A stretch of 49,026 bases of DNA, from positions 1-49,026 of the forward strand of contig CAZHPR010000004.1 in assembly GCA_964534305.1 (NCBI GenBank). The letters run 5' to 3'. Position 1 is the stretch's first letter; each line of letters starts with the position of its first letter. This document shows, in pieces, positions 41,459 to 49,026 of the stretch. Made by a program: the position numbers and the translations under genes. The stretch comes from CAZHPR01 sp964534305. Lineage in GTDB: Bacteria > Patescibacteriota > Minisyncoccia > Phycocordibacterales > WO2-35-19. The notes beneath the pieces were generated by a model. The model had not been told where the DNA came from and searched no databases. It saw only the letters and a list, made by a program, of their open reading frames with translations.

Positions 41459-42217
41459 TTAAATATTTTTTGCCAGCTCAAACCATTGATCCAAGCCAAT
41501 ATCTTCAGCTCTTATCTTTTCTGAAATACCCAACCTTTCAAAAACTTTTTTGTCTGCAGCCAGGTTTTTTATCAGAAACTTTCTTTTGTGAGAAAACCCA
41601 AGCTTTAGTATTTCAAAGAAATGCTCTTCTGAAACCTGGTTTTCCAAAAATTTATCTTTGTTTATATTTTTTATTGTAAGGATTGCCGAATCTACCTTGG
41701 GTCTAGGGAAGAAACTCCCCTTTTTTATCACTCCTCCGTATTTTGGCTCGCCATAAGCCTTTATTGAGATACTCAGGATACTTTCCTTTTTATTTTTTGC
41801 GATTATCCGCTCGGCAACCTCTTTTTGGATTACAAAAGTAATAGATTTTGGTTGGTTGCTGCTCTCCAGAAACTTTCTAAAAATCTCCCCAGTTATGTAG
41901 TAAGGGATGTTGCCTACCAATTTAAAATTTAAAATTTCAAATTTAAAATTTAGGATATCTCCGACTATTATCTCTAGTTTGTTGTCTGTAATCTCTTTGC
42001 TAAAAATTTCTTCTAAATTTTTAGCAAGCAACTCGTCTTTTTCTACTGCGATTACCTTTTTTGCAATCTTTAGGAGTTCGAGAGTGAGGCTCCCCTTCCC
42101 GGGGCCTATCTCAATTACCGTATCATTCTCGTTTATTTCTGCGCTGTCAGCAATCTTTTTTAGTATCTTGGGGTCGCTAAGAAAATTCTGCCCCAATGAT
42201 TTTTTGGCTTTCATCAT
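41459..42217 (-). CDS. rsmA: 16S rRNA dimethyladenosine transferase RsmA/KsgA
   Basis: The protein is 252 aa. It begins KKSLGQNFLSDPKIL. The SAM site is TVIEIGPGKGSLTLELL and the catalytic motif is LVGNIPYYI. The C-terminal domain has GSFFPRPKVDSAIL. It dimethylates two adjacent adenines in helix 45 of 16S rRNA. The stretch NFKFEILNFKL just before the catalytic motif is encoded by an AAATTT-type simple repeat, another in-frame low-complexity insertion. Its start lies 2 bp after the stop of the upstream helicase gene. Confidence 0.95.
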   Translation of the reverse strand: MMKAKKSLGQNFLSDPKILKKIADSAEINENDTVIEIGPGKGSLTLELLKIAKKVIAVEKDELLAKNLEEIFSKEITDNKLEIIVGDILNFKFEILNFKLVGNIPYYITGEIFRKFLESSNQPKSITFVIQKEVAERIIAKNKKESILSISIKAYGEPKYGGVIKKGSFFPRPKVDSAILTIKNINKDKFLENQVSEEHFFEILKLGFSHKRKFLIKNLAADKKVFERLGISEKIRAEDIGLDQWFELAKNI

Positions 42218-42218
42218 T

Positions 42219-44177
42219 TTAAAATTCTATATGAAGCAGGGGTTTATGGCGAGGGGCATACTCTAGAAACTCCTTGTTCAGATATTCTTCCGGAATTTCA
42301 AGCACAAACTCAGAAGGAATATTGACTCCTTTTGATCCAAAAATAGTTCTTGTTTGGGCGTAAGACAAGAAAAGCTTTTTTCTTGCTCTGGTTATCGCCA
42401 CATAAAACAGTCGCCTCTCCTCCTCCGCTTCTTCAGCACTTACATTTTCATCATTATCTCTGTCGTATGGGAAAAGCCCTTCTTCTAGTCCAACAATAAA
42501 AATATATGGAAATTCAAGGCCTTTTGAGGCATGGACAGTCATGAGTCTCGCCGAATCCAGCTCCTCTTTGTCGCTATCTTGATCGCTCGCAAGAGAGGAA
42601 TCTTCTAAAAATTTCTCCACCGCCTCTCCTCTATCCATATTGTCATACCTGGAAGCAAGCACGGAGAGCTCTTTTATATTTTCCTTTCTCTCAATCCCCT
42701 CTTCTGTTTTATCTAAGTCTGTATTTAGACCAGTTTCTTCGGCGATAAACACTATCGTAGAAGAAAGTTTGTTTTCTAGGGCGTATTCTTTTATTTTTTC
42801 TGTTAAGTTTCTAAAACTTTGTATTTTAATTTTCATCGCATGGGGTAGCTCTGTCTCCTTGCCCTCAACTATTTTGAGGATTGTTGTTTTGCCGATGCCT
42901 CTAGGGGGAGTATTTATAATTCTTTTTAGATCACTTATGCTTTCTCTGTTGAAGGCATATCGGAGAAAAGAAATAACATCTTTGATTTCTTTTCTTTCAA
43001 AAAATTTTGTACCAAGAACTTGATAGTCTATATCGTTTTTTATACAAGCTTCCTCAAGTGCTCTCGATTGGAAATTAGCCCGATAAAGTACCGCAATATC
43101 TGAAAGTTTGGCACCATTTTTTACAAGACTTTTTATTTTTTGAGCAACAAATTCCGCCTCATGACTCTCGTCTAGGGCTTCAAATAGAGTTACTTTGTCG
43201 CCTACGGCGTTTCTGGTGACTAGTTTCTTTTCTCTTCGGAGCTTGTTTTTTTCTATGGCTCTGTTTGCTATGGCGAGTATGGTTTGCGTTGATCGATAGT
43301 TTTCTTCAAGCACCACTATCTTTGCGTTTGGATAATCCTTTTCAAAACCAAGCATATTTCTTATGTTTGCCCCTCTCCAGCTATAGATATTTTGGTCAAT
43401 ATCGCCAACAACACAAATGTTTTTGTGCCTTGATGCGATCGCTTCGGCTATTTTGTACTGGACCTTGTTTGTATCCTGATATTCGTCTATATGAATATAT
43501 TTAAATCTTTCTGAATACTTTTCTCTCATATCCTCTCTTTCCAAAAGTTTTGCTGAGACAAGTAGCAAATCATCAAAGTCTAGAGCATTTTCTTTTTTCA
43601 AGATTTGTTCATAATTTTTCCAGACAGAACTTATAACTTTTTCAAAATATTCACCAGAACTATTTGCTTCATAATTTTCTGCGGTTACGAAATTACCCTT
43701 CTCTCTAGAGATGATTCCTAATATTTTGTTCGGCTCAAATTCCTTTGGGTTGTAGCCGGCCTTTTCCAAAGAATCCTTGATCGCCTTCTTTGAGTCGGAT
43801 CTGTCATAGATAGTAAAGTTTCTTGTTAGACCAACCTCTTTTGCATTTTCTTTTATTATTTGAACCCCCAGACTATGAAATGTTGCGACGAAAGGTTTGC
43901 CGGTTATTGAAATTGGTCTGTTTATTTCTTTGTTTTGATGGAGCATATTCTCAATCCTCTCTCGCATTTCCTTCGCCGCCTTGTTTGTAAAGGTGACCGC
44001 AAGTATATTTTCTGGGCTAACACCTTTGTATATCAGGTTGAGTATCCTATAAACCACGGTTTTTGTTTTGCCGGCACCAGCTCCAGCGAGTACGAGCAGT
44101 GGCCCTTCGGTGTGTTCAACCGCTTTTCTCTGGGCGTCGTTTAACTCTTCAAGAAAGCTTAAATTATTTTGACTCAT
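42219..44177 (-). CDS. UvrD/PcrA-family DNA helicase
   Basis: The protein is 652 aa from the ATG at 44177. Superfamily 1A motifs in order: Q motif LNDAQRKAV, motif I LAGAGAGKTKT (30-40), Ia VTFTNKAAKEM, II HIDEYQDTN, III VGDIDQNIYSWRGA, IV LEENYRST, V VMTVHASKGLEFPYIF-like (LMTVHASKGLEF) and VI FYVAITRARKKL. It is a 3'-5' helicase of repair and replication restart. It is slightly shorter than PcrA (~730 aa). Confidence 0.92.
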   Translation of the reverse strand: MSQNNLSFLEELNDAQRKAVEHTEGPLLVLAGAGAGKTKTVVYRILNLIYKGVSPENILAVTFTNKAAKEMRERIENMLHQNKEINRPISITGKPFVATFHSLGVQIIKENAKEVGLTRNFTIYDRSDSKKAIKDSLEKAGYNPKEFEPNKILGIISREKGNFVTAENYEANSSGEYFEKVISSVWKNYEQILKKENALDFDDLLLVSAKLLEREDMREKYSERFKYIHIDEYQDTNKVQYKIAEAIASRHKNICVVGDIDQNIYSWRGANIRNMLGFEKDYPNAKIVVLEENYRSTQTILAIANRAIEKNKLRREKKLVTRNAVGDKVTLFEALDESHEAEFVAQKIKSLVKNGAKLSDIAVLYRANFQSRALEEACIKNDIDYQVLGTKFFERKEIKDVISFLRYAFNRESISDLKRIINTPPRGIGKTTILKIVEGKETELPHAMKIKIQSFRNLTEKIKEYALENKLSSTIVFIAEETGLNTDLDKTEEGIERKENIKELSVLASRYDNMDRGEAVEKFLEDSSLASDQDSDKEELDSARLMTVHASKGLEFPYIFIVGLEEGLFPYDRDNDENVSAEEAEEERRLFYVAITRARKKLFLSYAQTRTIFGSKGVNIPSEFVLEIPEEYLNKEFLEYAPRHKPLLHIEF

Positions 44178-44217
44178 GATAAGTATCTTATCAGAAAAAT
44201 TGAATGTGGATTTCTGA

Positions 44218-44245
44218 TTGACCAAAGTGCCAAATTTGCTACAAT
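44218..44245 (+). promoter_or_regulatory. Promoter of the LysM-M23 gene
   Basis: TTGACC (44218-44223), a 16-bp spacer and TACAAT (44240-44245) with TGC directly before it (extended -10). Start of transcription is expected near 44252, divergent from the helicase gene. Confidence 0.65.
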
Positions 44246-44439
44246 TATGCCCGTTAAGTTAGGTTACAGAAAGACAAAAAATGGCTAAGTAGAGCCATAA
44301 AAATCAGAAAGGCGGAATTACCATTAATCTTAGGCTTATTTTAGAAACTGGACAGCAACCCAACCCCAAAAAACCTTATTTTTGGCGACTAATCAGGGTA
44401 AATAGTGGTAATGAACGGAAGGGTCCTTTAAAGGGCTAC

Positions 44440-45429
44440 TTGCTCGCTGCCGTAATTTTGCTATTGCCAATTTCTGTTTCTGCTGGTCTGCTTAGTACTA
44501 TTGGAAACATCTTTTCCAAGACAGCTGATGCGGATTCTCTAAGTTCTGGAAATAATTTACAGAACATGAGACTTCTTGCGGCAGCCAATACCCCCCTCTC
44601 TCTTAAAGAAAGTGGTTTTGATCAAATCGTAAATGATAGTGCTCTTGTTGCAAACAATGGTCCAGAAGGAACTATACTTGATACGATTGAGCACCGACCA
44701 AACAGTGACCAGATCAGTGTCTACGTTGTAAGAGAAGGTGACACAATATCACAGATAGCGGAAATGTTTGGGGTGGATACAAATACTGTAAAGTGGAGCA
44801 ATGATCTAACCTCAAATGTCCTAAGAGAAGGACAAACTCTAGTTATCCTTCCGGTCTCAGGAATAAAACATAAGGTAGTAAAAGGAGACACCCTTGATTC
44901 TATTGCAAAAAAATATAAGGGCGATAAGGCAGATATAATTTCTTACAACAGTTTGGATCCAGAATCACCGCTTTCTCTCGGTAGTACTATAATAATTCCT
45001 GATGGTGAGATAGTGCCGAGTGTTTCTTCTGGTTCAAAGACCTCAGTTTCCTCCGGATCAAAATCATCTACACTCAAAGATGTCCTAGGTTTCTTTATTA
45101 GACCTCTTTCTGGAGGTAAGAGAAGCCAGGGTTTGCATGGTTATAATGCCGTCGACATTGCTGCCCCTATTGGTACTCATATATATGCCGCAGCTTCTGG
45201 AGAAGTTATTGTAAGTAGGGAGGGTGGTTGGAATGGTGGTTATGGAAGCTATATTGTTATAAAGCATAGTAATGGCACTCAGACCCTTTATGCCCACAAC
45301 AATAGCAACAGCGTTTCAGCTGGCGATACTGTAAAACAAGGAGATATTATCGGTACGGTTGGAAAGACTGGTAAAGTAACAGGCTCACACTTACACTTTG
45401 AGGTTAGAGGAGCAAAAAATCCTTTCTAA
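44440..45429 (+). CDS. LysM-M23 peptidoglycan hydrolase
   Basis: The protein is at least 329 aa. A signal-like helix LLAAVILLLPISVSAG precedes two LysM domains (YVVREGDTISQIAEMFGVD, HKVVKGDTLDSIAKKYKGD), a Ser-rich linker and an M23 lysostaphin-type peptidase. The zinc and catalytic residues are in GYNAVDIAAPIGT (H-x-x-x-D form) and SHLHFEVR. It cuts peptidoglycan crosslinks. The start is uncertain: TTG at 44440 is the first usual codon, but the frame is open back to 44293 and codes plausible sequence (PKKPYFWRLIRVNSG). An ATT at 44323 is preceded by GGCGGA, and an in-frame ATG (44281) is cut by a TAG after three codons. Confidence 0.9.
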   Translation: MLAAVILLLPISVSAGLLSTIGNIFSKTADADSLSSGNNLQNMRLLAAANTPLSLKESGFDQIVNDSALVANNGPEGTILDTIEHRPNSDQISVYVVREGDTISQIAEMFGVDTNTVKWSNDLTSNVLREGQTLVILPVSGIKHKVVKGDTLDSIAKKYKGDKADIISYNSLDPESPLSLGSTIIIPDGEIVPSVSSGSKTSVSSGSKSSTLKDVLGFFIRPLSGGKRSQGLHGYNAVDIAAPIGTHIYAAASGEVIVSREGGWNGGYGSYIVIKHSNGTQTLYAHNNSNSVSAGDTVKQGDIIGTVGKTGKVTGSHLHFEVRGAKNPF

Positions 45430-45505
45430 ATATTTTTATAATTTATTGATTTGTATAGCTTTTTCTGATAAAATAGTATTTTATTAGAAGTTAACGAAAT
45501 TATTT

Positions 45506-46018
45506 TTGTCTAATTTTTTTAGAATCAATAACCAAATTAGGGCAGCTGAAGTAAGACTTCTCGGCCTTTCTGGTGAAAATCTCGGTGTTGTATCAGTTGA
45601 GGAGGCGCTTAGAGTAGCAAAGGAAAACAATACCGACTTGGTAGAAATATCTCCAAATGCCGTCCCTCCTATTGTGAGGGTTATAGACTATGGCAAGTTT
45701 CTTTATAACGAAAACAAGAAACAAAAAGCCAGCAAAGCAAAGGTTCATACAGTAGAAATAAAGGGTATCCAGATAAAGGTTGGTACTGGTGATCATGACC
45801 TCGCCTTGAAAGCCAAGAAATCAAGTGAATGGTTAAAAGAGGGCCACAGAGTTAGAATTGACCTCTTTTTGCCTGGAAGGACAAAATATATGGATGAGAA
45901 GTTTTTGAAGGAGAGAATGGATAGGTTTTTTATGCTTTTGTCTGAAGAATACAAGGTTTCTGAGGGCCCCAAGAAGAGCCCAAAGGGCTTGACAGCAATA
46001 ATAGAACGTGCAAAATAG
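45506..46018 (+). CDS. infC: Translation initiation factor IF-3
   Basis: The protein is 170 aa with a TTG start. The N-domain begins FFRINNQIRAAEVRLLG, with the linker KFLYNENKKQKASKAK. The C-domain has IKGIQIKVGTGDHDLALKAK and a conserved end KGLTAIIERAK. It keeps ribosomal subunits apart and checks start codons. A non-AUG start fits the known autoregulation of infC (AUU in E. coli), because IF-3 discriminates against such starts. It leads the infC-rpmI-rplT group. Confidence 0.96.
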   Translation: MSNFFRINNQIRAAEVRLLGLSGENLGVVSVEEALRVAKENNTDLVEISPNAVPPIVRVIDYGKFLYNENKKQKASKAKVHTVEIKGIQIKVGTGDHDLALKAKKSSEWLKEGHRVRIDLFLPGRTKYMDEKFLKERMDRFFMLLSEEYKVSEGPKKSPKGLTAIIERAK

Positions 46019-46029
46019 TATAGCCTAAT

Positions 46030-46215
46030 ATGAAAACAAACAAATCATTTCTAAAAAGGATAAAAGTGACAAGGAACGGCAAGTTGGTTACCAGAAAGAT
46101 AGGCCAAAATCACTTTAACGCAAAGGACAGAACAAGAACAAGCCTTAAAAAGAGGGCTACTGTTTCTATAGAGATGAAAAACAAAGATAGAGGCAGATTT
46201 CTAAATAATGCTTAA
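46030..46215 (+). CDS. rpmI: Ribosomal protein bL35
   Basis: This is a 61 aa basic protein: MKTNKSFLKRIKVTRNGKLV, then KIGQNHFNAKDRTRTSLKKR. It matches L35, including the K-T-x-K-S-x-x-K-R-x-K-x-T-x-x-G-K start. It lies 11 bp after infC, in the standard order. Confidence 0.93.
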   Translation: MKTNKSFLKRIKVTRNGKLVTRKIGQNHFNAKDRTRTSLKKRATVSIEMKNKDRGRFLNNA

Positions 46216-46261
46216 TTTGTTGAATTTTACATTTTTAATTTTAAACTTTTAATTTGAAACC

Positions 46262-46606
46262 ATGGCTAGAGTAAAAAGAGGAGTTAATGCGTTAAAAACA
46301 CGCAAAAACGTACTAAAACAAGTAAAGGGATATAGATTTGGTAGAAGTACCAAGGAAAGAATGGCCTATGAAGCGATAGTCCACGCTGGATCGTATGCTT
46401 TTGCTCACAGAAAGGACAAAAAGAGTGATATGAGAAAGCTTTGGAACGTAAGAATAAATGCCGCTTTGGAGCAGAATGGTTTATCTTACAGCAAGTTTAT
46501 CGGTTCCCTATCAAAGAAAAACATAAAACTAAATAGAAAAATGCTCTCCGAAATTGCTCAATTAAATCCTGGTTCGTTTAGCAAGGTGATAGAAATGGCA
46601 AAATAA
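46262..46606 (+). CDS. rplT: Ribosomal protein bL20
   Basis: The protein is 114 aa: MARVKRGVNALKTRKNVLKQ, GYRFGRSTKERMAYEAIVHA, YAFAHRKDKKSDMRKLWNVR, and NGLSYSKFIGSLSKKNIKLNRKML split over two helices. It is an assembly protein of the large subunit that in many bacteria represses its own operon. It is followed by a strong terminator. The spacer to rpmI is AT-word rich (TTTTAATTTTAAAC). Confidence 0.97.
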   Translation: MARVKRGVNALKTRKNVLKQVKGYRFGRSTKERMAYEAIVHAGSYAFAHRKDKKSDMRKLWNVRINAALEQNGLSYSKFIGSLSKKNIKLNRKMLSEIAQLNPGSFSKVIEMAK

Positions 46607-46608
46607 AC

Positions 46609-46637
46609 AAAAAATCCGACATGAAGTCGGATTTTTT
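46609..46637 (+). terminator. Terminator of infC-rpmI-rplT
   Basis: AAAAAATCCGAC (46609-46620) pairs with GTCGGATTTTTT (46626-46637), loop ATGAA, ending in a T run. It starts 2 bp after the rplT stop. Confidence 0.92.
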
Positions 46638-46718
46638 GTTTATTTTGCCTATCCACAGCTAAGTAGTCAACCTATTGCGTAAAAAATGGCTTATTATATA
46701 CTTGGGTCTAGGAGGATG

Positions 46719-46744
46719 CTTGATTTATAACAAGAATCAAGCAC
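46719..46744 (+). promoter_or_regulatory. Hairpin in the HU leader
   Basis: GCTTGATT and AATCAAGC pair around a 9-10 nt loop, 36 bp before the HU start codon. It is flanked by purine-rich GGAGG-like sequences on both sides (AGGAGGATG, GTGGAGGTATTGG), which would be exposed or hidden by folding. A regulatory role is only suggested. Confidence 0.35.
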
Positions 46745-46779
46745 GTGGAGGTATTGGAATTATAAACTAAATTAAAAAA

Positions 46780-47052
46780 ATGAATAAGCAAGATTTGGTA
46801 AATGCTATCCATGAGAAGTTGGGTGGTACAAAGGTTCAGGCAGAAGAAGTTGTGGAAACAATCATAAACTCAATAGTTAAAACTCTAAAGAGTGGTGGTG
46901 AAGTTTCTATTGCTGGCCTTGGTATCTTCTCAGCAAAGACTAGAGCTGCAAGAACAGCTAGGAATCCTAGGACTGGAGAAACTGTAAATGTTCCAGCTAT
47001 GAAGGTTCCAAAATTCAGAGCTGCAAAGGCTTTGAAAGACTCTGTTAAATAA
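46780..47052 (+). CDS. HU-family DNA-binding protein
   Basis: The protein is 90 aa, standard for HU. It begins MNKQDLVNAIHEKLGGTKVQ, includes GEVSIAGLGIFSAKTRAART, and has the arm motif ARNPRTGETVNVPAMKVPKF. It dimerises, bends DNA and compacts the nucleoid. It is monocistronic, with a terminator at 47104. Confidence 0.96.
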   Translation: MNKQDLVNAIHEKLGGTKVQAEEVVETIINSIVKTLKSGGEVSIAGLGIFSAKTRAARTARNPRTGETVNVPAMKVPKFRAAKALKDSVK

Positions 47053-47103
47053 GCTTAGAGCTTTTAGCTAAAAGCTTAGTGGTTCAGAAAATTTTCCACT
47101 TAT

Positions 47104-47140
47104 CAAAATGCCCCGAGCTTTGCGAGGGGCATTTTGATTT
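47104..47140 (+). terminator. Terminator of the HU gene
   Basis: CAAAATGCCCC (47104-47114) pairs with GGGGCATTTTG (47126-47136), followed by ATTT. Between the HU stop and this hairpin lies a palindromic AGCT-word stretch (47050-47079). Confidence 0.85.
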
Positions 47141-47171
47141 ATGTATGTTTTTTGATAGCATACATAAGTAA

Positions 47172-47242
47172 GCGGGATTAGTTAAATGGTATAATATCGG
47201 TTTTCCAAACCGAGGTCGGGAGTTCGATTCTCCCATCCCGCA
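47172..47242 (+). tRNA. tRNA-Gly (UCC)
   Basis: The acceptor GCGGGAT pairs with ATCCCGC. Anticodon loop TTTCCAA gives UCC; the T arm is CGGGAGTTCGATTCTCC; the discriminator is A. It has no encoded CCA and lies 10 bp before the gene at 47253. Confidence 0.93.
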
Positions 47243-47252
47243 CAATAAGAAC

Positions 47253-48134
47253 ATGGAAGGTCTAAAAAATGAGGGGGACTTATATAAAACAGAAGTAAAA
47301 AAGTTTATAGATGAACAGCTTAATAAATTTGTAAATACCGAAGAGGACAAAGTATGGTCTGGCCTGTTAATGGCTCTACCCGATCAATATTACGATTACG
47401 GTCTCAAAAAAGAATATCTTGAAAATTTTTTTGCCAATCTTGAAAAAAGCAATGATTTGCTTATGGCTTTACGGGAAAGTCCAGAGATATTTAATATTAT
47501 TTTTCATTACACTTCACACGGGATACTAGAAAATCAGGATGAATTTGAATCATTAATATTTAATGCTAGGGAGAGAGGCAGGGAAAAACAAAGGAACGAC
47601 CAAGAGAAACATCAGAGAATCTTGGAAAACCCATTTGCTACAGACCAGGAATATCGATTAGGTACTTATAAAGAGTCTTTAGAGAATCAGGTCCGTGATG
47701 CTGTACTAAAATTGCAAGAAAAGGGCTATCTTCCTATGGGTTCAGGGTTTGATAATTTAGTTTTAGGGTCCCAGCTTATAGCGTTAAACAAAGAAGATGG
47801 TGTAGCGCAAACAATCACTGATGCGTTAAGGCAACACAATTTAAACGCTTTGGTTAAAACAAGTCGCGATCAAATACATATAATTTTTTTACCAAAAAAC
47901 AGAAAAATGTCCTTAGAGGAATGGAAGAGATTGTGGGACAGTCTGGCTTACTGTTTGCCGGATATAAGTGTTGTAAAAGGTAAAAGAAATAGTGACAACG
48001 GGAATCAGGGTACTATATTCAGGGAAATTCAAGACAAAATAAAAGAAGGTAAAAATTCGAGGCTTGGTTCTGGACTCGCGTTTGTAGACGGCAAGGTGGT
48101 TCCGATGACCTACCAAGAATCTAAAAACCTATAA
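47253..48134 (+). CDS. Hypothetical soluble protein
   Basis: This 293 aa protein is not recognised. There is no signal or TM helix. It is mostly helical and charged (YKTEVKKFIDEQLNKFVNTE, RERGREKQRNDQEKHQRILEN), with a mixed alpha/beta C-terminal part (YLPMGSGFDNLVLGSQLIAL, DQIHIIFLPKNRKMSLEEW). It starts just after tRNA-Gly and may be co-transcribed with it. Confidence 0.55.
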   Translation: MEGLKNEGDLYKTEVKKFIDEQLNKFVNTEEDKVWSGLLMALPDQYYDYGLKKEYLENFFANLEKSNDLLMALRESPEIFNIIFHYTSHGILENQDEFESLIFNARERGREKQRNDQEKHQRILENPFATDQEYRLGTYKESLENQVRDAVLKLQEKGYLPMGSGFDNLVLGSQLIALNKEDGVAQTITDALRQHNLNALVKTSRDQIHIIFLPKNRKMSLEEWKRLWDSLAYCLPDISVVKGKRNSDNGNQGTIFREIQDKIKEGKNSRLGSGLAFVDGKVVPMTYQESKNL

Positions 48135-48155
48135 ATCTGTAATCGGCGATAAGGT

Positions 48156-48458
48156 CTACTGGTTCTTTTTTATACTGACCAGCTTATCAAAACTGTCATT
48201 AGTTGAAAGTTTGTTTTTCTTGATCTCGCCGCATTTCTGGCACTTTTGGACCACTCTCCACTCCCCCGCCTGCTCTTCTGTCCCTATAGGCTCCATAAGG
48301 CCACAGCAGTTGTTTGCGCGGTCTCCGGGGTGAATATCTACGTGTTTGCTCCAAAGACAATGCGGACAATGATTTGTGTAGCCATTGCCATCTACGTTTT
48401 CACCGCAATTTTCACAATTGAAATTTTCTACTACTTTTTTAAACTTCTGGTCGCTCAT
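48156..48458 (-). CDS. RNHCP-domain zinc-binding protein
   Basis: This 100 aa protein contains three cysteine pairs: NCENCGENV, the domain core NHCPHCLWSKHVD with a following GDRANNCCGLMEPI, and KCQKCGEI. This is the RNHCP domain, a small presumed zinc ribbon of unknown role. Its start overlaps the end of the DoxX-like gene by 20 bp, so translation is likely coupled. Confidence 0.8.
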   Translation of the reverse strand: MSDQKFKKVVENFNCENCGENVDGNGYTNHCPHCLWSKHVDIHPGDRANNCCGLMEPIGTEEQAGEWRVVQKCQKCGEIKKNKLSTNDSFDKLVSIKKNQ

Positions 48459-48900
48459 GGTGTGGTAAGTGCATATGAGAAACTATTCCCAACGCTGCTG
48501 CAATAATAACTAAATTTTTAATAATATACTGCCCTTCTAGGGTTGGCACAAATGCTCTCTGCCAAGCTACCTCTGGGAGCAGCACAAGAGGCAAGAAGGT
48601 TGTGACCATATGAAGAGCAAGCATTGCGATAGAAACCCTTACAAGTTTGGGAAACAAGAACGACAATCCAATGATTGCTTCAAATAACCCAAAAAGGAAT
48701 ATAAAAGTCTCAAAACTTATAAACGGCATTGTTTCTTCAAGGAGCTTGGAAACCAGTGGGTTTGCGGGGCTCTCATCAATAACCTTAAGAGCACCAAACC
48801 AGAAGAATACAACAAAGAGAGAAAACCTAGCAAAAGGTATACTACAAGCCCTGGCGCACCTTATAAATATTCTGTCACAAAAATCCAATATCGATTGCAT
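48439..48900 (-). CDS. DoxX-like membrane protein
   Basis: The protein is 153 aa with four TM helices (FSLFVVFFWFGALKVI, FETFIFLFGLFEAIIGLSFLF, VSIAMLALHMVTTFLPLVLL, IIKNLVIIAAALGIVSHM). It has FWFGALK near the first helix and a His-rich tail (HMHLPHHERPEV). The arrangement fits the DoxX/DUF417 group. Function unknown, perhaps redox-related. It is upstream of, and overlaps, the RNHCP gene. Confidence 0.75.
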   Translation of the reverse strand: MQSILDFCDRIFIRCARACSIPFARFSLFVVFFWFGALKVIDESPANPLVSKLLEETMPFISFETFIFLFGLFEAIIGLSFLFPKLVRVSIAMLALHMVTTFLPLVLLPEVAWQRAFVPTLEGQYIIKNLVIIAAALGIVSHMHLPHHERPEV

Positions 48901-48950
48901 GTTTTGAGATTGGCTTAATTAATGATTTTATTGTATCATCTTTTAATCAT

Positions 48951-49021
48951 CGGAGTGTAGTATAGTGGTAGTATAAATGCTTTGGGAGCATTAGGTCCGA
49001 GTTCGATTCTCGGCACTCCGA
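48951..49021 (+). tRNA. tRNA-Pro (UGG)
   Basis: The acceptor CGGAGTG pairs with CACTCCG. Anticodon stem AATGC/GCATT holds loop TTTGGGA, anticodon UGG. The T arm is CCGAGTTCGATTCTCGG; the discriminator is A. It ends 5 bases before the window edge. Confidence 0.92.
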
Positions 49022-49026
49022 ACGAA

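Noticed and set aside
44246..44440. Cyclic-di-AMP or other riboswitch before the LysM-M23 gene
   Set aside because: The position is typical, but none of the consensus segments could be found, and the region reads as coding.
1..49026. Alternative genetic code (TGA as glycine)
   Set aside because: Known genes end normally, rnpA ends at TGA, and no conserved gene contains an internal TGA.
1..49026. CRISPR array or cas genes
   Set aside because: No regularly spaced direct repeats and no Cas-like protein seen.

Overview
The window looks like a chromosomal segment of an ultra-small Candidate Phyla Radiation bacterium (Patescibacteria, probably Parcubacteria-like). The basis is the AT-rich DNA, tightly packed short versions of universal genes (a ~176 aa YebC, a PolA with almost no 3'-5' exonuclease region, a short MurE-type ligase) and a large VirB4/PrgI/TrbL-type secretion cluster with many small secreted proteins of unknown function. 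The standard genetic code fits. A run of 100 Ns (1880-1979) marks a scaffold gap that cuts a tRNA-Arg and the end of rpsT.

Layout. 1-6117: tRNA-Ser, a lamin-tail surface protein, tRNA-Arg, rpsT, then ruvA, a Mur ligase, mutM and a secreted protein. 6122-8704: a complete diversity-generating retroelement (DGR) with reverse transcriptase, a hidden Avd-like gene on the opposite strand, template repeat, variable repeat and GC-rich target gene. 8828-16319: trmH-like, DoxX, tRNA-Lys with rearranged tRNA debris, a HolA-like protein, polA, tsaE, a lipoprotein and pilB. 16320-23239: a candidate 6S-like structured RNA, ruvB, yebC, ruvC, a tiny acidic protein, tyrS and a class A PBP. 23236-27428: the origin neighbourhood (dnaN, dnaA, rpmH, rnpA, yidC) with DnaA-box-like sequences between dnaN and dnaA. 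27922-41398: a type IV secretion-like operon on the minus strand. 41459-44177: rsmA and a UvrD/PcrA helicase. 44440-49021: a LysM-M23 hydrolase, infC-rpmI-rplT, HU, tRNA-Gly, small accessory genes and tRNA-Pro.

Three systems stand out. (1) The DGR: template and variable repeats are 112 bp, and all 16 differences lie at template adenines, the DGR signature. Its Avd gene runs opposite to the reverse transcriptase, and the 5' ends of the two genes overlap across a 10-base C tract. As read, Avd has no usable start; changing the tract by +1 or -2 bases would give both genes better starts. (2) Two DUF559-type nuclease genes (17747-18097 and 27461-27847), each bracketed by palindromic terminal inverted repeats with compensatory changes. 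Each sits directly on the stop codon of the preceding gene. Related solo hairpins occur elsewhere, one in frame inside tsaE. This looks like a small nuclease-bearing palindromic mobile element. (3) A ~180-nt structured element upstream of ruvB with the architecture of 6S RNA.

How genes work together: ruvA, ruvB and ruvC are all present but dispersed. dnaA/dnaN and rpmH/rnpA/yidC form the classical origin cluster. The VirB4 ATPase, PrgI, TrbL/VirB6-like and VirB2-like proteins probably assemble an envelope-spanning secretion or DNA-uptake machine.
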